From Terripilifer ovatus (lineage in GTDB: Bacteria > Pseudomonadota > Alphaproteobacteria > Rhizobiales > Beijerinckiaceae): a stretch of 64,000 nucleotides of DNA. Position 1 is the first letter of the stretch. Each line of letters starts with the position of its first letter. A model generated the notes under the pieces. That model saw only the letters and a program-made list of their open reading frames with translations, did not search any database and was not told where the DNA came from. A program made the translations under genes and the position numbers. Shown here piece after piece: positions 26,478-37,473 of the stretch. The stretch is from NCBI GenBank assembly GCA_029222685.1, contig JARHVB010000008.1:433645-497644 (forward strand), given 5' to 3'.

Positions 26478-27763
26478 CCGCGCGATCGAAAGCCCGCGTC
26501 ATCGACGGCCGGCTTGCGGACGCCGCCTTTCTCGCCGAGCCGCGCCTGCAAAGATTGCTGGAAGTCATCAATGCCGACGGGGAGGAAACCCGCGTCGTCG
26601 GCGGCGCGATCCGCAACGCCCTGCTGGGCGAACCGGTCGCCGACGTCGATCTCGCCACCACCGCCTCGCCAGAACTTGTGGCCAGCCGCTGCGTCAGGGC
26701 CGGTTTGCGCACCATTCCCACCGGCATCGAACATGGCACCGTCTCGGTTCTCGTCGACGGCGTGCAATATGAAATCACCACGTTGCGCGAGGACATCGAC
26801 ACCGATGGACGCCGCGCCACAGTGCGCTTCGGTCGCGACTTTCACGCCGACGCCCTGCGCCGTGATTTCACCATCAACGCCCTGTCGGTCGACCGCGAAG
26901 GCAGGCTTTACGACTATGTCGGCGGCCTCGACGATATCGCCCATAGCCGCGTGAGGTTCATCGGCGATGCCCGCCAGCGCATTCGCGAAGATTATCTGCG
27001 CGTCCTGCGCCTGTTCCGCTTTCATGCAGCCTATGGCGACGGCGCTATCGATGCGGAAGCCTTCAACGCCGCGGTTCTCGAACGCAGCGGCCTCAGCCGC
27101 CTGTCGCGCGAACGGGTGCAGGCCGAAATCATGAAGCTGCTGGTGGCGCGCCATGCGGCAGGCGTGGTCGCCGACATGACCCACGCCGGCCTGCTCGGCC
27201 CGCTCGTCGCCGGCATCGTCGTGCCGGCCCGCCTCGCCGCCTATATCGCAACCGAGACCGCGCGAAACCTTGAGCCCGATGTGCTGATGCGGCTCGCCGC
27301 CGCCTGCGTGCTGATCCCCGAAGACGCGGCGCGGCTGCGCGACATGCTGCGGCTTTCCAACCTGCAGGAGACGCGGCTGGCGCGCGCCGCCGGAGCCCTC
27401 GGCAAGCTGCACGGGCGCACCTTGCCGCCTCCCCACGGCGAACTGGTTTTCTTCCTCTACGAACAGGAGCGCCGCGCCGCCCTCGACGGCCTGCTACTGG
27501 CGCAGGCGGAAAGCGGATGTGATCCGGCAAATGAACGAGCCTGGGCCTCGGCCTATGCCTTTCTGCGCGATACGCCGGAACAACGCCTGCCCGTCAGCGG
27601 CGCCGACATCATGGCGCGTGGCCTCGATTCCGGTCCGGCCATCGGCGCTGTCCTCAAAAGCCTGCAGGCCATGTGGATCAGAGCCGGCTTTCCCAAGGAC
27701 CCGGAATTGCTGGCGAAACTGGTCGATGACGCACTGAACGCCCACCGTCCAAGGCAGAGCTAG
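26474..27763 (+). CDS. cca: CCA-adding enzyme / poly(A) polymerase family nucleotidyltransferase
   Basis: Adds or repairs the 3' CCA of tRNA. Translation most likely begins with GTG at 26474, overlapping the preceding stop (GTGA), which gives 429 residues. Motifs: RVVGGAIRNALLG and DVDLATT (metal-binding DxD) near residues 40-60, RRDFTINAL near 130, and RIREDYLRVLRLFRFHA, the neck region, near 170. These are class II nucleotidyltransferase features. Because tRNA-Thr in this window already encodes CCA, the enzyme may serve mainly in repair, although that depends on the other tRNAs. Confidence 0.9.
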   Translation: MTARSKARVIDGRLADAAFLAEPRLQRLLEVINADGEETRVVGGAIRNALLGEPVADVDLATTASPELVASRCVRAGLRTIPTGIEHGTVSVLVDGVQYEITTLREDIDTDGRRATVRFGRDFHADALRRDFTINALSVDREGRLYDYVGGLDDIAHSRVRFIGDARQRIREDYLRVLRLFRFHAAYGDGAIDAEAFNAAVLERSGLSRLSRERVQAEIMKLLVARHAAGVVADMTHAGLLGPLVAGIVVPARLAAYIATETARNLEPDVLMRLAAACVLIPEDAARLRDMLRLSNLQETRLARAAGALGKLHGRTLPPPHGELVFFLYEQERRAALDGLLLAQAESGCDPANERAWASAYAFLRDTPEQRLPVSGADIMARGLDSGPAIGAVLKSLQAMWIRAGFPKDPELLAKLVDDALNAHRPRQS

Positions 27764-27868
27764 GGCAAGTCACGCAATCGACATCCGTCCGCACCAATCT
27801 GTTTTCCAGAGCGACTCGCCAGCAGAGGCGGGCTGCGCTAATTTCCCAGGGTAAATCTGGAGTAGCGT

Positions 27869-28120
27869 ATGCAGATGTTTCGCAAATCGCCCGGCGAGAT
27901 CGCCCGGTCGCTCGGCGCGCGCGCCAAAAGCGCCCGCAACGCCGATAATGGCTGGCGCCGCGAAACCTTCACCTTGCCGCGCCAGGACGCGCGCGCCAAG
28001 GCGCGCGAATGGTTCGAGCGCTTTCCCAAGGCCGCCTATATGACCGAGATCGAATTCTGGCGCGAACTCGACGACGACCGCATCGAATTCACCATCCGCC
28101 GCCTGCCCTCCGCCGATTGA
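27869..28120 (+). CDS. Small conserved protein, hypothetical
   Basis: An 83-residue, strongly charged protein (many Arg and Ala, then WFERFPKAAYMTEIEFWRELDDDRIEFTIRRLP in shorter segments). Composition and a clean C-terminal beta-like segment suggest a real cytoplasmic protein. It ends nine bases before the TPR gene, suggesting co-transcription. Family not recognised. Confidence 0.6.
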   Translation: MQMFRKSPGEIARSLGARAKSARNADNGWRRETFTLPRQDARAKAREWFERFPKAAYMTEIEFWRELDDDRIEFTIRRLPSAD

Positions 28121-28129
28121 GCGGGGCCG

Positions 28130-29476
28130 ATGTTTCACGACGCCCACGGACTTGAAACGACCTGCGCATCGGCAGCTGCCGTCATGGCCTACGATCACAC
28201 GATCGACGGCTATCTGCTCAACAGGTTCAATGTCTCGCAACGGCTGAAAGCCTGCCTCAGCGAAGATCCCGAATTCTGCATGGCGCATGTGCTGCGCGGC
28301 TCGTTCTCGATGTTGTCCTTCAACGAGAAGAACGTCGATTTCGCCCGCAGTTCGCTGGCGCAGGCACAACTCCTTGCTGGTAAAGCCACCCGCCGCGAGC
28401 AGGCGCATGTCGAAGCGCTCTCGCTGTGGATCGAAGGCAACCTCGACCGGCTTATGGATGCGTGGAGCGCCATCGTCCAACAATGGCCGCAGGATATACT
28501 CGCATTCCGCCTGCATCACTTTCTCGGCTTCTGGCTCGGCCGCCCCGAGGCAATGCTGGCGTTGGCGGAAAGTGTGCTGCCGCGCTACGGCCGCGAGCTG
28601 CCGGCCTACGGCACCGTGCTCGCCTGCCGCGCGTTCTCGCATGAGGAATGCGGTAGCTACACCATCGCCGAGCACGCGGCGCGCGAAGCGCTGGCGCTCG
28701 ATCCTTCCGACATCTGGGCCGCCCATGCGCTGGCGCATGTGTTCGAGATGCAGGGTCGGCGAGTCGAGGGCATCGGCTTTATCGAAGCGAATGAAAAGAA
28801 CTGGAACGGCGGCAACAACCTGCTGCATCATCTTTGGTGGCACCGCGGGCTTTATCACATCGAGCGCGAGGAGTTTGCCGAGACGCTGGCGCTCTACGAT
28901 AGCAAGTTCCGCGATCTTTCGTCGATCATGACGACCGCGATGCCTGATCTTTACATCGATATCCAGAATGCCGTTTCGACATTGTGGCGATTGGAACGTG
29001 CCGGCGTCGATGTCGGCGACCGCTGGATCGAACTTGCAGACAAGGCCCAGCCGCGCAGCGGCGACTGCCGCAATCCTTTCACCCTGCCCCATTGGATGCT
29101 GGCGCTGGCGCGCACCGGACGCCATGCGGAAGCGGCGCACTTCATCAAGGGCATCGAAGACGCCGCAGCGCAGGCAGCGCCGCCACTCGCCGATACGCTG
29201 AGCCATGCTGCCCTGCCGATCTGCAAGGCCATTCTCGCAGAAGCGGAAGGCCATGGCGATGCGGCGGTCGCCCTCATGCGGCCGGCATTGGCCACGATGC
29301 ACAGGCTTGGCGGCAGCCACGCCCAGCAGGATCTGCTCGAACAGATATTCTGGCGCTTTGCCCACGGCGCCGGCGCACAGGCCGATCGACAGCTCATTTT
29401 CGAACGAATACGCGGCACGCGCCATCTGCCGCCCCAGCACAGCATCGGCTGGCGGGACGCGGCGCGGCTCTGCTAA
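28130..29476 (+). CDS. Tetratricopeptide repeat protein, TTC38-like
   Basis: A 448-residue protein built of alpha-helical pairs. Recognisable elements are the N-terminal PEFCMAHVLRGSFSM region, AYGTVLACRAFSHEECG, ALDPSDIWAAHALAHVFEMQGR (a near-canonical TPR at about residues 185-215) and HHLWWHRGLYHIE. This is the pattern of the TPR38 family, whose bacterial members are of unknown function. The gene converges on the SDR gene, with four bases of 3' overlap. Confidence 0.8.
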   Translation: MFHDAHGLETTCASAAAVMAYDHTIDGYLLNRFNVSQRLKACLSEDPEFCMAHVLRGSFSMLSFNEKNVDFARSSLAQAQLLAGKATRREQAHVEALSLWIEGNLDRLMDAWSAIVQQWPQDILAFRLHHFLGFWLGRPEAMLALAESVLPRYGRELPAYGTVLACRAFSHEECGSYTIAEHAAREALALDPSDIWAAHALAHVFEMQGRRVEGIGFIEANEKNWNGGNNLLHHLWWHRGLYHIEREEFAETLALYDSKFRDLSSIMTTAMPDLYIDIQNAVSTLWRLERAGVDVGDRWIELADKAQPRSGDCRNPFTLPHWMLALARTGRHAEAAHFIKGIEDAAAQAAPPLADTLSHAALPICKAILAEAEGHGDAAVALMRPALATMHRLGGSHAQQDLLEQIFWRFAHGAGAQADRQLIFERIRGTRHLPPQHSIGWRDAARLC

Positions 29477-30300
29477 TTTCCGGCAATCACATCCGGCGTT
29501 TTCCAGGCGATATGCTGGCCGCCGTCCACGGCGATCATCTGCCCCGTGATGCTGCGGGCGCGAGCAAGATAGGCGACGGCATCCGCGATCTCTTCCGGCA
29601 GGACCGGGCGCGCCATTGGAATGCCAGCAGCCTCGCGGACAAACCCTTCAGCACCGTCGGTGGGATTTGGAAACACCGGGCCGGGACCAACCGCATTGAC
29701 CCTTATGCGCGGCGCAAACGCCTGCGCCATCGTCTGTGTCGCGGTCCACAAGGCGGCTTTCGTCAGCGTATAGCTGAAATAATGCGGGTTGAGCCGCCAG
29801 ACCCGCTGATCGGTGATGTTGACGATGGCGCCGTCACGGTCCTTCGGCAGGTCCCGCATCATGATCGCTGCCAGCGCACAGGGCGCGCGCAGATTGATCG
29901 CCATCATCCGGTCGAACACGCCGGCATCGAATGTCTCGATAAGGTCGGTCTCGAACAGGGAGGCATTGTTGACGAGCAGGGTCACCGGACCAAGCGCCTG
30001 CCCAACCTCCGCGAACAGTTTTTCGGGCGCGGCTTCGTCCATAAGGTCGGCGGCAACCGCATGGGCGGTCGCACCGGCAGCGCGCAATTCGCTGGCGAAG
30101 GCGGCGGCATCTGCGTGGGACCGCGCCGAGGCATGCACGGCGATGGCATAGCCGTCGCGCGCCAGGTTCTCCGCTATGGCACGGCCGATCCGCCGCGCTG
30201 CACCCGTGACGAGGGCCACACCGGGAGCTATGGAATTACCGGAAGCTGGCGCTGCGGATTGATCTCCTGACACAGTGTTTGTCTTCCCATTTCCTGCCAT
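29473..30300 (-). CDS. SDR oxidoreductase, pteridine-reductase (FolM/PTR1)-like
   Basis: NADPH-dependent short-chain reductase, 275 residues from the ATG at 30300. The nucleotide motif is VTGAARRIGRAIA (about residue 29), matching the TGx3RxG form of pteridine reductases rather than the usual TGxxxGxG. NNAS follows near 117. At the catalytic site the usual serine is replaced by Asp (IVNITDQR), as in PTR1, with Tyr and Lys in YFSYTLTK. This suggests reduction of dihydropteridines or dihydrofolate. The start is not fixed by a good ribosome binding site. Confidence 0.82.
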   Translation of the reverse strand: MAGNGKTNTVSGDQSAAPASGNSIAPGVALVTGAARRIGRAIAENLARDGYAIAVHASARSHADAAAFASELRAAGATAHAVAADLMDEAAPEKLFAEVGQALGPVTLLVNNASLFETDLIETFDAGVFDRMMAINLRAPCALAAIMMRDLPKDRDGAIVNITDQRVWRLNPHYFSYTLTKAALWTATQTMAQAFAPRIRVNAVGPGPVFPNPTDGAEGFVREAAGIPMARPVLPEEIADAVAYLARARSITGQMIAVDGGQHIAWKTPDVIAGN

Positions 30301-30600
30301 GCGTGGGCCACAATAACCGGTTGCGCCACAATTTCGACCCGCCGCACCCCGCTCTGTGGGAAATAATACCCGCAAATCCCATTTTCTTAAGCGACCGTTA
30401 ATCACACTGCACGGTCTTCCAAGGCCGATTTCGCCGGTCCGCCCTTGAATCGCATTTGAATCGAATGATTCCGATCGTCTGCCCCGTGTGTGGCGGCCGC
30501 TCCAGGCGATTTCAAATTGCAGCGCGATTACAGACGACTTCGCGACACATTTCGGCGGCCAAGTAGCTGCGCGTCAGACTACATAGGAGAGCGAAGGGTG
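30301..30600. other. Divergent intergenic region (SDR / outer-membrane protein)
   Basis: These 300 bases lie between two divergent genes and must contain both promoters. The region is less GC-rich around 30360-30400. No repeat, RNA or operator was recognised. Confidence 0.4.
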
Positions 30601-31275
30601 ATGAATAAATATTTGGCTGCAGCGATCATACCGGCGATCGCAGGAATGAGCGGTGCGGCTTACGCTGCCGATCTTCCGTCACGCATGGCGCCTTCCTCGC
30701 CGCCACCGGTCTTCACGCAGGCGCCCATTTATAGCTGGACCGGCTTTTACGCCGGCATCAACGCCGGCGGCGGTTTCGGCAATCTCGGTCGCGGCGCTTC
30801 CTCCTTCGGCAAGGCCAACGGCGCCCTGATCGGCGGCACTGTCGGCTACAACTATCAGATCAATCAGTTCGTGGTCGGCCTCGAAGGCGACATCGGCTGG
30901 TCGGGTTTCAATGCGTCCAACACGCTGCCCGGACCGATCTTCATGCGCGGAACGATGAATTCCCTCGCCACCCTGCGCGGCCGCGCCGGCATGACCTTCG
31001 ACCGCGCCCTCGTCTATGCCACCGCCGGTTACGCCGGCGGCAACGTGCGCTCGACCGTGATCGACACCACGATTCCGGCAGGCTTTTCCAACAACGGCTG
31101 GCGCAACGGCTGGGTTGTCGGCGGCGGCATCGAATACGCCGTGACGCCGAGAATATCGGTGAAGGGCGAATATCTCTACACGCAGATCGGCAACGACAAC
31201 AATTCCGTGATCTCCACGTCGAACGCCGGCTATCGCGGTTCGATCATCCGGACCGGCCTCAATTATCGCTTTTAA
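30601..31275 (+). CDS. Outer-membrane beta-barrel protein (Omp25/31-like)
   Basis: A 224-residue porin-family protein. The ATG at 30601 is followed by a signal peptide ending AYA-ADLP (about residue 23), then a proline-rich linker and the family opening WTGFYAGINAGGGFG. Alternating hydrophobic strands follow, and the last residue is Phe (GLNYRF), the typical outer-membrane assembly signal. Relatives are abundant outer-membrane proteins of rhizobia and Brucella that stabilise the envelope. A terminator follows. Confidence 0.9.
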   Translation: MNKYLAAAIIPAIAGMSGAAYAADLPSRMAPSSPPPVFTQAPIYSWTGFYAGINAGGGFGNLGRGASSFGKANGALIGGTVGYNYQINQFVVGLEGDIGWSGFNASNTLPGPIFMRGTMNSLATLRGRAGMTFDRALVYATAGYAGGNVRSTVIDTTIPAGFSNNGWRNGWVVGGGIEYAVTPRISVKGEYLYTQIGNDNNSVISTSNAGYRGSIIRTGLNYRF

Positions 31276-31300
31276 AGCTGTATAATCCGATCAAGATTCC

Positions 31301-31330
31301 TCCCGGCGGATTCACCTCTGCCGGGATTTT
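31301..31330 (+). terminator. Rho-independent terminator after OMP gene
   Basis: TCCCGGC (31301-31307) pairs with GCCGGGA (31320-31326) around a 12-base loop, followed by four T residues. Confidence 0.75.
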
Positions 31331-31345
31331 GCTGTGTGAGAGCCG

Positions 31346-32197
31346 TCAAACTTCGCCTGCCGTCCATGCGCAAGTCCAGCGCGGAGCGGCGCCTTGCGCC
31401 AGCGTCTGCGCCAGCCATGGCGCCAGCATTTTGATCTCGTCAAACAGCGGATACGGCGGATTGATGATTGCCAGTCCGCTAGCACTCAGCTTGCCCGCAG
31501 CATCGGTCAGACCGACATCGATTTCAGCCCGCAGGATGCGCGAGATGCCCGCTGCCGCAAGACCGTCATGCAGGTCCTCGACAGCGGCAATGTCCTTCAC
31601 CGGATACCAAAGGACATAAGTTCCGGTCGGCCATTTGCGCCAGGCCGCGATGACGCTGTCGCGCAGGCGCACAAATTCGTCGGGCGATTCGAACGGCGGA
31701 TCGACGAGCACCAGCCCGCGCCGCTCGATCGGCGGGACATAGGCTTTCAGCGCCATATAGCCATCAATGCGGATGACCTTGACGCGCGGATCCTTGCCCA
31801 TGTTGCGGCCCAGCACGCGCACGTCCTGGTCGTGGAGATCGCATAAGGTCAGGCGGTCCTGCGCGCGCAAGAGATGTTGCGCAAGCATCGGCGAGCCGGG
31901 ATAGCTCGCAGGGCGGCCGGTTTCGTCGAGCGGCCCGAGGGCATCGAGCCAGGGCTTCAGCAGGACTTCGATGCTCGCGGGTATTTTGGCCTTGGCTATA
32001 CGCGCGATCCCATCATGCCACTCGCCGGTCTTTTGCGCCTGCTCGGAGCGCAGATCATATCTGCCGATGCCGGCATGGGTGTCGAGATAGCGCAGCGGCG
32101 CATCCTTGCGCACCAGATAGACGAGGATCCGCGCCATAATCGCGTGCTTGAAAACATCGGCGAAATTGCCGGCGTGAAAAATATGGCGGTAGTTCAA
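31346..32197 (-). CDS. rlmJ: 23S rRNA (adenine-2030-N6)-methyltransferase RlmJ
   Basis: Methylates A2030 of 23S rRNA with S-adenosylmethionine. The product begins NYRHIFHAGNFADVFKH, the invariant RlmJ N-terminus, so the start is the TTG at 32197; it overlaps the stop of the RNase T2 gene (TTGA). Other motifs are LRYLDTHAGIGRYDL (SAM binding, near residue 37) and the catalytic LVDPPFE (near 168). At 283 residues it has the family length; a frame extending further upstream continues into the RNase gene and is not translated. Confidence 0.9.
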   Translation of the reverse strand: MNYRHIFHAGNFADVFKHAIMARILVYLVRKDAPLRYLDTHAGIGRYDLRSEQAQKTGEWHDGIARIAKAKIPASIEVLLKPWLDALGPLDETGRPASYPGSPMLAQHLLRAQDRLTLCDLHDQDVRVLGRNMGKDPRVKVIRIDGYMALKAYVPPIERRGLVLVDPPFESPDEFVRLRDSVIAAWRKWPTGTYVLWYPVKDIAAVEDLHDGLAAAGISRILRAEIDVGLTDAAGKLSASGLAIINPPYPLFDEIKMLAPWLAQTLAQGAAPRWTCAWTAGEV

Positions 32198-33051
32198 TGA
32201 ACTGCCGGAACATTGATTTGCTGCGACCTGCAGGATGCCCGCGCCACCTCCGGGCAGAGCACGAAGTCGCGCAGGTCCTTGCTCAGGCAGACGCGCACTT
32301 CCTGCAGCATGCCGCGCTGGCAGGCCACCGCCATCATACCGGGCCGCAGCCCGCGATTGGCGTCGACAAAGGCGCGCTGGATATCGAGCGGCGCCAGGCG
32401 CTGGGGCGATTTCGGCTGCTGCAGGTCTTCGGGAATTGCCACCTTGTCGCGGGCGCGCCGGACGTCGGCGATATAGTCGCCCGGAGAACGGCCCGAACAG
32501 GTGCCGTGCTTGCGCCATTCGTAGCGCGCCAGGCCCTCTTCCGGAAACACGCTGGCGGCATCACGCGCTACGCCTGCCGGCAGATTGCGCACCGGGCTGT
32601 CGCAATCGGAAGGAAAGCCGCGATCATATTGCGGCCACAGCCCATGGACGACGAAACCATTGTTCGAACCGATCTGGCATTGGTCGCGGCCGCGATTGTC
32701 GCCATTGGCGCAGAAGCTCGAAGACCAGCTCAGGGCCAGCACATAGAAATCGAACTGCCCTGGCGCGCCATTACCGGCCCGGTTGCGGCGGAATCGGCCG
32801 CCGCGCGTCTGGTCCTCACCAAAAGACTGATCACGATCCCTATCGCTGCGCGTGTCATCCCGGTCGCTGCGCGGCGTGCGCCGCTGCGGATCGTCGCGAT
32901 CCTGGCAGCGGTCGAGAACGCAATCGTCGCGCCCGCTCCCGGATCCGCCGCGAAACTGCGCCGAGGCCGGCAACGCGCTCAAGAAAACACCCGCAAGAAC
33001 AGCGCCCAGGCAGCCAATCAGCGATGGAACGGGCCTGAACGGCGCTGTCAT
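32194..33051 (-). CDS. Ribonuclease T2 family protein
   Basis: Secreted or periplasmic endoribonuclease with no base preference. From the ATG at 33051 the protein has 285 residues, with a signal peptide (SLIGCLGAVLAGVFLSALPASA). A stretch of about 60 residues rich in Arg, Asp and Gly follows. The catalytic segments are both present: FVVHGLWPQY (CAS1) and EWRKHGTC (CAS2), each with its histidine. An upstream ATG at 33105 would extend the protein by 18 residues but overlap the preceding gene. Confidence 0.88.
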   Translation of the reverse strand: MTAPFRPVPSLIGCLGAVLAGVFLSALPASAQFRGGSGSGRDDCVLDRCQDRDDPQRRTPRSDRDDTRSDRDRDQSFGEDQTRGGRFRRNRAGNGAPGQFDFYVLALSWSSSFCANGDNRGRDQCQIGSNNGFVVHGLWPQYDRGFPSDCDSPVRNLPAGVARDAASVFPEEGLARYEWRKHGTCSGRSPGDYIADVRRARDKVAIPEDLQQPKSPQRLAPLDIQRAFVDANRGLRPGMMAVACQRGMLQEVRVCLSKDLRDFVLCPEVARASCRSQQINVPAVH

Positions 33052-33067
33052 GGTGAGGAGTCCAGTC

Positions 33068-33541
33068 TCAGTGCCGCGCAGCCCGGCAGGCAGCGCCATA
33101 GGCATAATTGCGGTCGAGGCCAGCGACGCACCATTCCACGCCCCACTTCGGCCACCAGGTCAGGCCCCAGCCGATCATGCCGAGGTTTTCGCCGACCCAA
33201 TAAGTGACCTGACGCGTGCGCCCGTCGTTCATATAGGCGCGGGCGGTGCAGTAGCGCCGGGGAATATAGTCCAACCCGTTGCTGCGATAGCCGTTTTCGC
33301 GAATCCGGTCATACCCGACGATTTGCAGGGCGGAATTCCAGTACCCCGACTCCCGACTGGCGAAACGGCTCTGGATTTTGCCCAGGACATCCGGATCCTC
33401 GCAGAGGGGAAGCGCCCCCGTATAGGGCTGATAGCGATTTTCAGCCGGCATGATCGGGCGTGATTGCGCCAATTCCGCCGTTTCCGCCAGCCCGAGCGCC
33501 GCCAGGCCCACCATCGCCAGTATTTTCAAGTTCATCTGCAT
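33068..33541 (-). CDS. Secreted hypothetical protein
   Basis: A 157-residue product; the start at 33541 follows AGGGG. A signal peptide (LKILAMVGLAALGLAETAEL) is followed by a mature part with five cysteines and many aromatic residues (ESGYWNSALQIVGYDRIREN, GMIGWGLTWWPKWGVEWC). It lies 17 bases before the RNase T2 gene, and the three genes from here to rlmJ seem to form one unit. Similar proteins are common in rhizobia; function unknown. Confidence 0.75.
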   Translation of the reverse strand: MQMNLKILAMVGLAALGLAETAELAQSRPIMPAENRYQPYTGALPLCEDPDVLGKIQSRFASRESGYWNSALQIVGYDRIRENGYRSNGLDYIPRRYCTARAYMNDGRTRQVTYWVGENLGMIGWGLTWWPKWGVEWCVAGLDRNYAYGAACRAARH

Positions 33542-33717
33542 CACCAACCCCTGAATTTCCGGCCTGACGATGCTTCGTCCGCACCGCTTCGGTCAAGAGG
33601 TTTGAGCCCCGCTCGGACGGCGCGGCGTATCGTTTGCAGCCCCCGCCATGCCGCACGGCGCTCTGCCATCTTTTGTTTCACGGCGATGCGCCTCTGTTTC
33701 AATCCGGGGCAAATACC

Positions 33718-35196
33718 TTGGCCAACACGAATTTTGTGTCTTTCAATCAGGAACCGGGGGCCTATTCGGCAGGCCGGTGGCGCCGCCTGTTTTCGGGCCT
33801 GGCCGACAATCCCGCCGTTGTCAGGATTATTTTTTCCGTCGTGGCGGCGGCCACCGACGCGGGCGCCATTCTCATCAGCGCCGCCGCCTCCATCCTTGCC
33901 TATCATGCCCTGGCCTACACCAGTTCCAGCGCCTTCCATGCATTCCGCAGTTTCGACAACCAGGGCTACGTCGTCGCCGCCCTCTTCCTCGTGCCCAGCG
34001 TCATGCGGCGCGACTATGTCTTCGCCCATTACCTGAGCTTCAGAGGCCACTTCAGGCGCACCCTCCTGATGTGGAATGTCGCCTTCGCCAGCGCCTTCAT
34101 GCTCGCCTTCCTGATGAAGACGAGCGCGGATTTCTCGCGTGGCACGGCCGTCTTCTTCTACGTCGGGGGACTGGCGAGCGTGCTCGTCGTGCGCCTGACC
34201 CTGGTGCGCATCGTGACCGACCGCTTCGGCAACGGCGGCATCGCGCAGAAACGCATTTGCCTTGTCGGCTTCGAGGAAGAAATCAATCGTTTCACCAGCA
34301 ATCACGAGCCGTGGAATCTCGGCATGCGCATCGTCGCCTCATCGGTGCTGCGCGGCCCCGACAGTCTGGCTGACGATCTGGCGCTGGCCGCGGCATCGGC
34401 ACGCGTTCTGAAGCCGGAAGAAGTCTTCATCCTGGTGCCATGGTCGAACAAGGAAACCATCGACGCCTGCATCAACGCCTTCCTGCGCGTGCCGGCCGCC
34501 ATTCATCTGGGGCCGGAACGGATTCTGGACCGCTTCAACGACATGCACATCGAGCGCATCGGCAATATCGCCAGCCTGCATCTGGTGCGGCGGCCGCTGT
34601 CGACCTTCGAAATCCTGACCAAACGCGCCTTCGATATGGTCATCGGCACGTTTGCCTTTCTTCTCCTCAGCCCGCTTCTCGTGCTGGTCGCCATCGCGAT
34701 CAAGCTCGATTCGCCAGGTCCCGTCCTGTTCTTCCAGCGCCGTTACGGCTTCAACCAGGAGCCGTTCAACATCTTCAAGTTCCGCTCCATGACCACCCTC
34801 GACAACGGCCGCACGATCAAGCAGGCAAGCGCCAACGACAGCCGCATCACCCGCGTCGGCCGCATCATTCGCCGCTGCAACATCGACGAACTGCCGCAAC
34901 TCATGAATGTCATCCGCGGTGACATGTCGCTTGTCGGCCCGCGTCCGCACGCCATGGCGCACGATCAGCAATATGTGCGCAACATCGCCCTCTATGCGCG
35001 CCGCCACAATGTCAAGCCCGGCATCACCGGCTGGGCGCAGGTCAACGGTTGCCGCGGCGAGACCGATACCGACGACAAGATGCGCGCCCGCATCGAACAC
35101 GACCTGGCCTATATCGACCACTGGTCGATATGGTTCGACATCAAGATCCTCTTTCTGACCGTGTTCTCCCGCAAGGCCTACGCCAACGCAGGTTAG
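33718..35196 (+). CDS. Undecaprenyl-phosphate sugar phosphotransferase (WcaJ/WbaP-like)
   Basis: Starts exopolysaccharide synthesis by moving a sugar-1-phosphate from its nucleotide to undecaprenyl phosphate. About 492 residues with four N-terminal membrane helices, a central Rossmann-like CoA_binding_3 domain (RICLVGFEEEINRF), a further helix (GTFAFLLLSPLLVLVAIAIK) and the C-terminal catalytic domain with KFRSM, DELPQLMNVI, MSLVGPRP and KPGITGWAQVNGCRG. The start is uncertain: no suitable ATG exists, and TTG at 33718 (after CCGGGG) or GTG at 33736 are candidates. No other polysaccharide genes are nearby. Confidence 0.87.
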   Translation: MANTNFVSFNQEPGAYSAGRWRRLFSGLADNPAVVRIIFSVVAAATDAGAILISAAASILAYHALAYTSSSAFHAFRSFDNQGYVVAALFLVPSVMRRDYVFAHYLSFRGHFRRTLLMWNVAFASAFMLAFLMKTSADFSRGTAVFFYVGGLASVLVVRLTLVRIVTDRFGNGGIAQKRICLVGFEEEINRFTSNHEPWNLGMRIVASSVLRGPDSLADDLALAAASARVLKPEEVFILVPWSNKETIDACINAFLRVPAAIHLGPERILDRFNDMHIERIGNIASLHLVRRPLSTFEILTKRAFDMVIGTFAFLLLSPLLVLVAIAIKLDSPGPVLFFQRRYGFNQEPFNIFKFRSMTTLDNGRTIKQASANDSRITRVGRIIRRCNIDELPQLMNVIRGDMSLVGPRPHAMAHDQQYVRNIALYARRHNVKPGITGWAQVNGCRGETDTDDKMRARIEHDLAYIDHWSIWFDIKILFLTVFSRKAYANAG

Positions 35197-35205
35197 CGAA
35201 ATGCG

Positions 35206-36786
<1,581 letters not shown>

Positions 36787-36961
36787 GTTGGGCGAATTCG
36801 GATTCGAATGGGAGAACGCGACGGCAAGCCCGCCGCAGATGGCGGTGGATTAACCCATCCGGACCGGAAAGCCAATTTTTCCGGTTTCCGGCGAAATCCT
36901 CAACTTTACCGCAAGATATTTGCAGTAGAAGCGGGCCAGTACCGCCGGCATTGTCAAAGCG

Positions 36962-37396
36962 ATGTCCCCACCCTATTTTGGCGCGATGTGGCGAAGCATT
37001 TTTTCAGTTCGATGGCTGGCTGTCGCGATCGTGATGATCGCGGCGTATGCGCTGCCGTCCGCGGCTTACGCCCACAGCGGACACAAAACTGGAATCCACG
37101 CCATGTCGACGGCGTGGGCGGAAGCGCAGACGCAGAATAGGCATCTCAGTCAATCTCACATCGCCCAGTCGGCGGCGGTAATGGCCGTCGACATCACCGG
37201 ACAAAGCTCCGATCGCACTTGCAGCGGCCTTTGTTGTGCAACGTCGTGTGCCGGCTGCTGCGGGTCGGTCATGACGACTTCCATTCCTTTGCAACCCGTT
37301 TTCACGGGCCAGCAAAGGTTGAGTGAGATATCTGATCGCCGGCCTGACGGCGTCAGCGCCGAGGCGCTGCCCCGTCCTCCCCAATCCTTCGTTTGA
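36962..37396 (+). CDS. Small exported Cys/His-containing protein before metal efflux operon
   Basis: A 144-residue frame; the ATG at 36986 is an alternative start. A signal-like segment (SVRWLAVAIVMIAAYALPSAAYA) is followed by HSGHKTG and then a cysteine cluster (CSGLCCATSCAGCC, about residues 87-100), both suited to binding metal. The C-terminal 35 residues are unremarkable. It lies 77 bases ahead of the efflux adaptor gene, so a role in metal sensing or sequestration is plausible, but no family is recognised. Confidence 0.6.
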   Translation: MSPPYFGAMWRSIFSVRWLAVAIVMIAAYALPSAAYAHSGHKTGIHAMSTAWAEAQTQNRHLSQSHIAQSAAVMAVDITGQSSDRTCSGLCCATSCAGCCGSVMTTSIPLQPVFTGQQRLSEISDRRPDGVSAEALPRPPQSFV

Positions 37397-37473
37397 ATTG
37401 ACGCGCCCGTCAGACGTGCGCGAGCGGCGATTCTGCAGTGATTGCAGCGCCCTGATTCAACACGAAGGACTGA

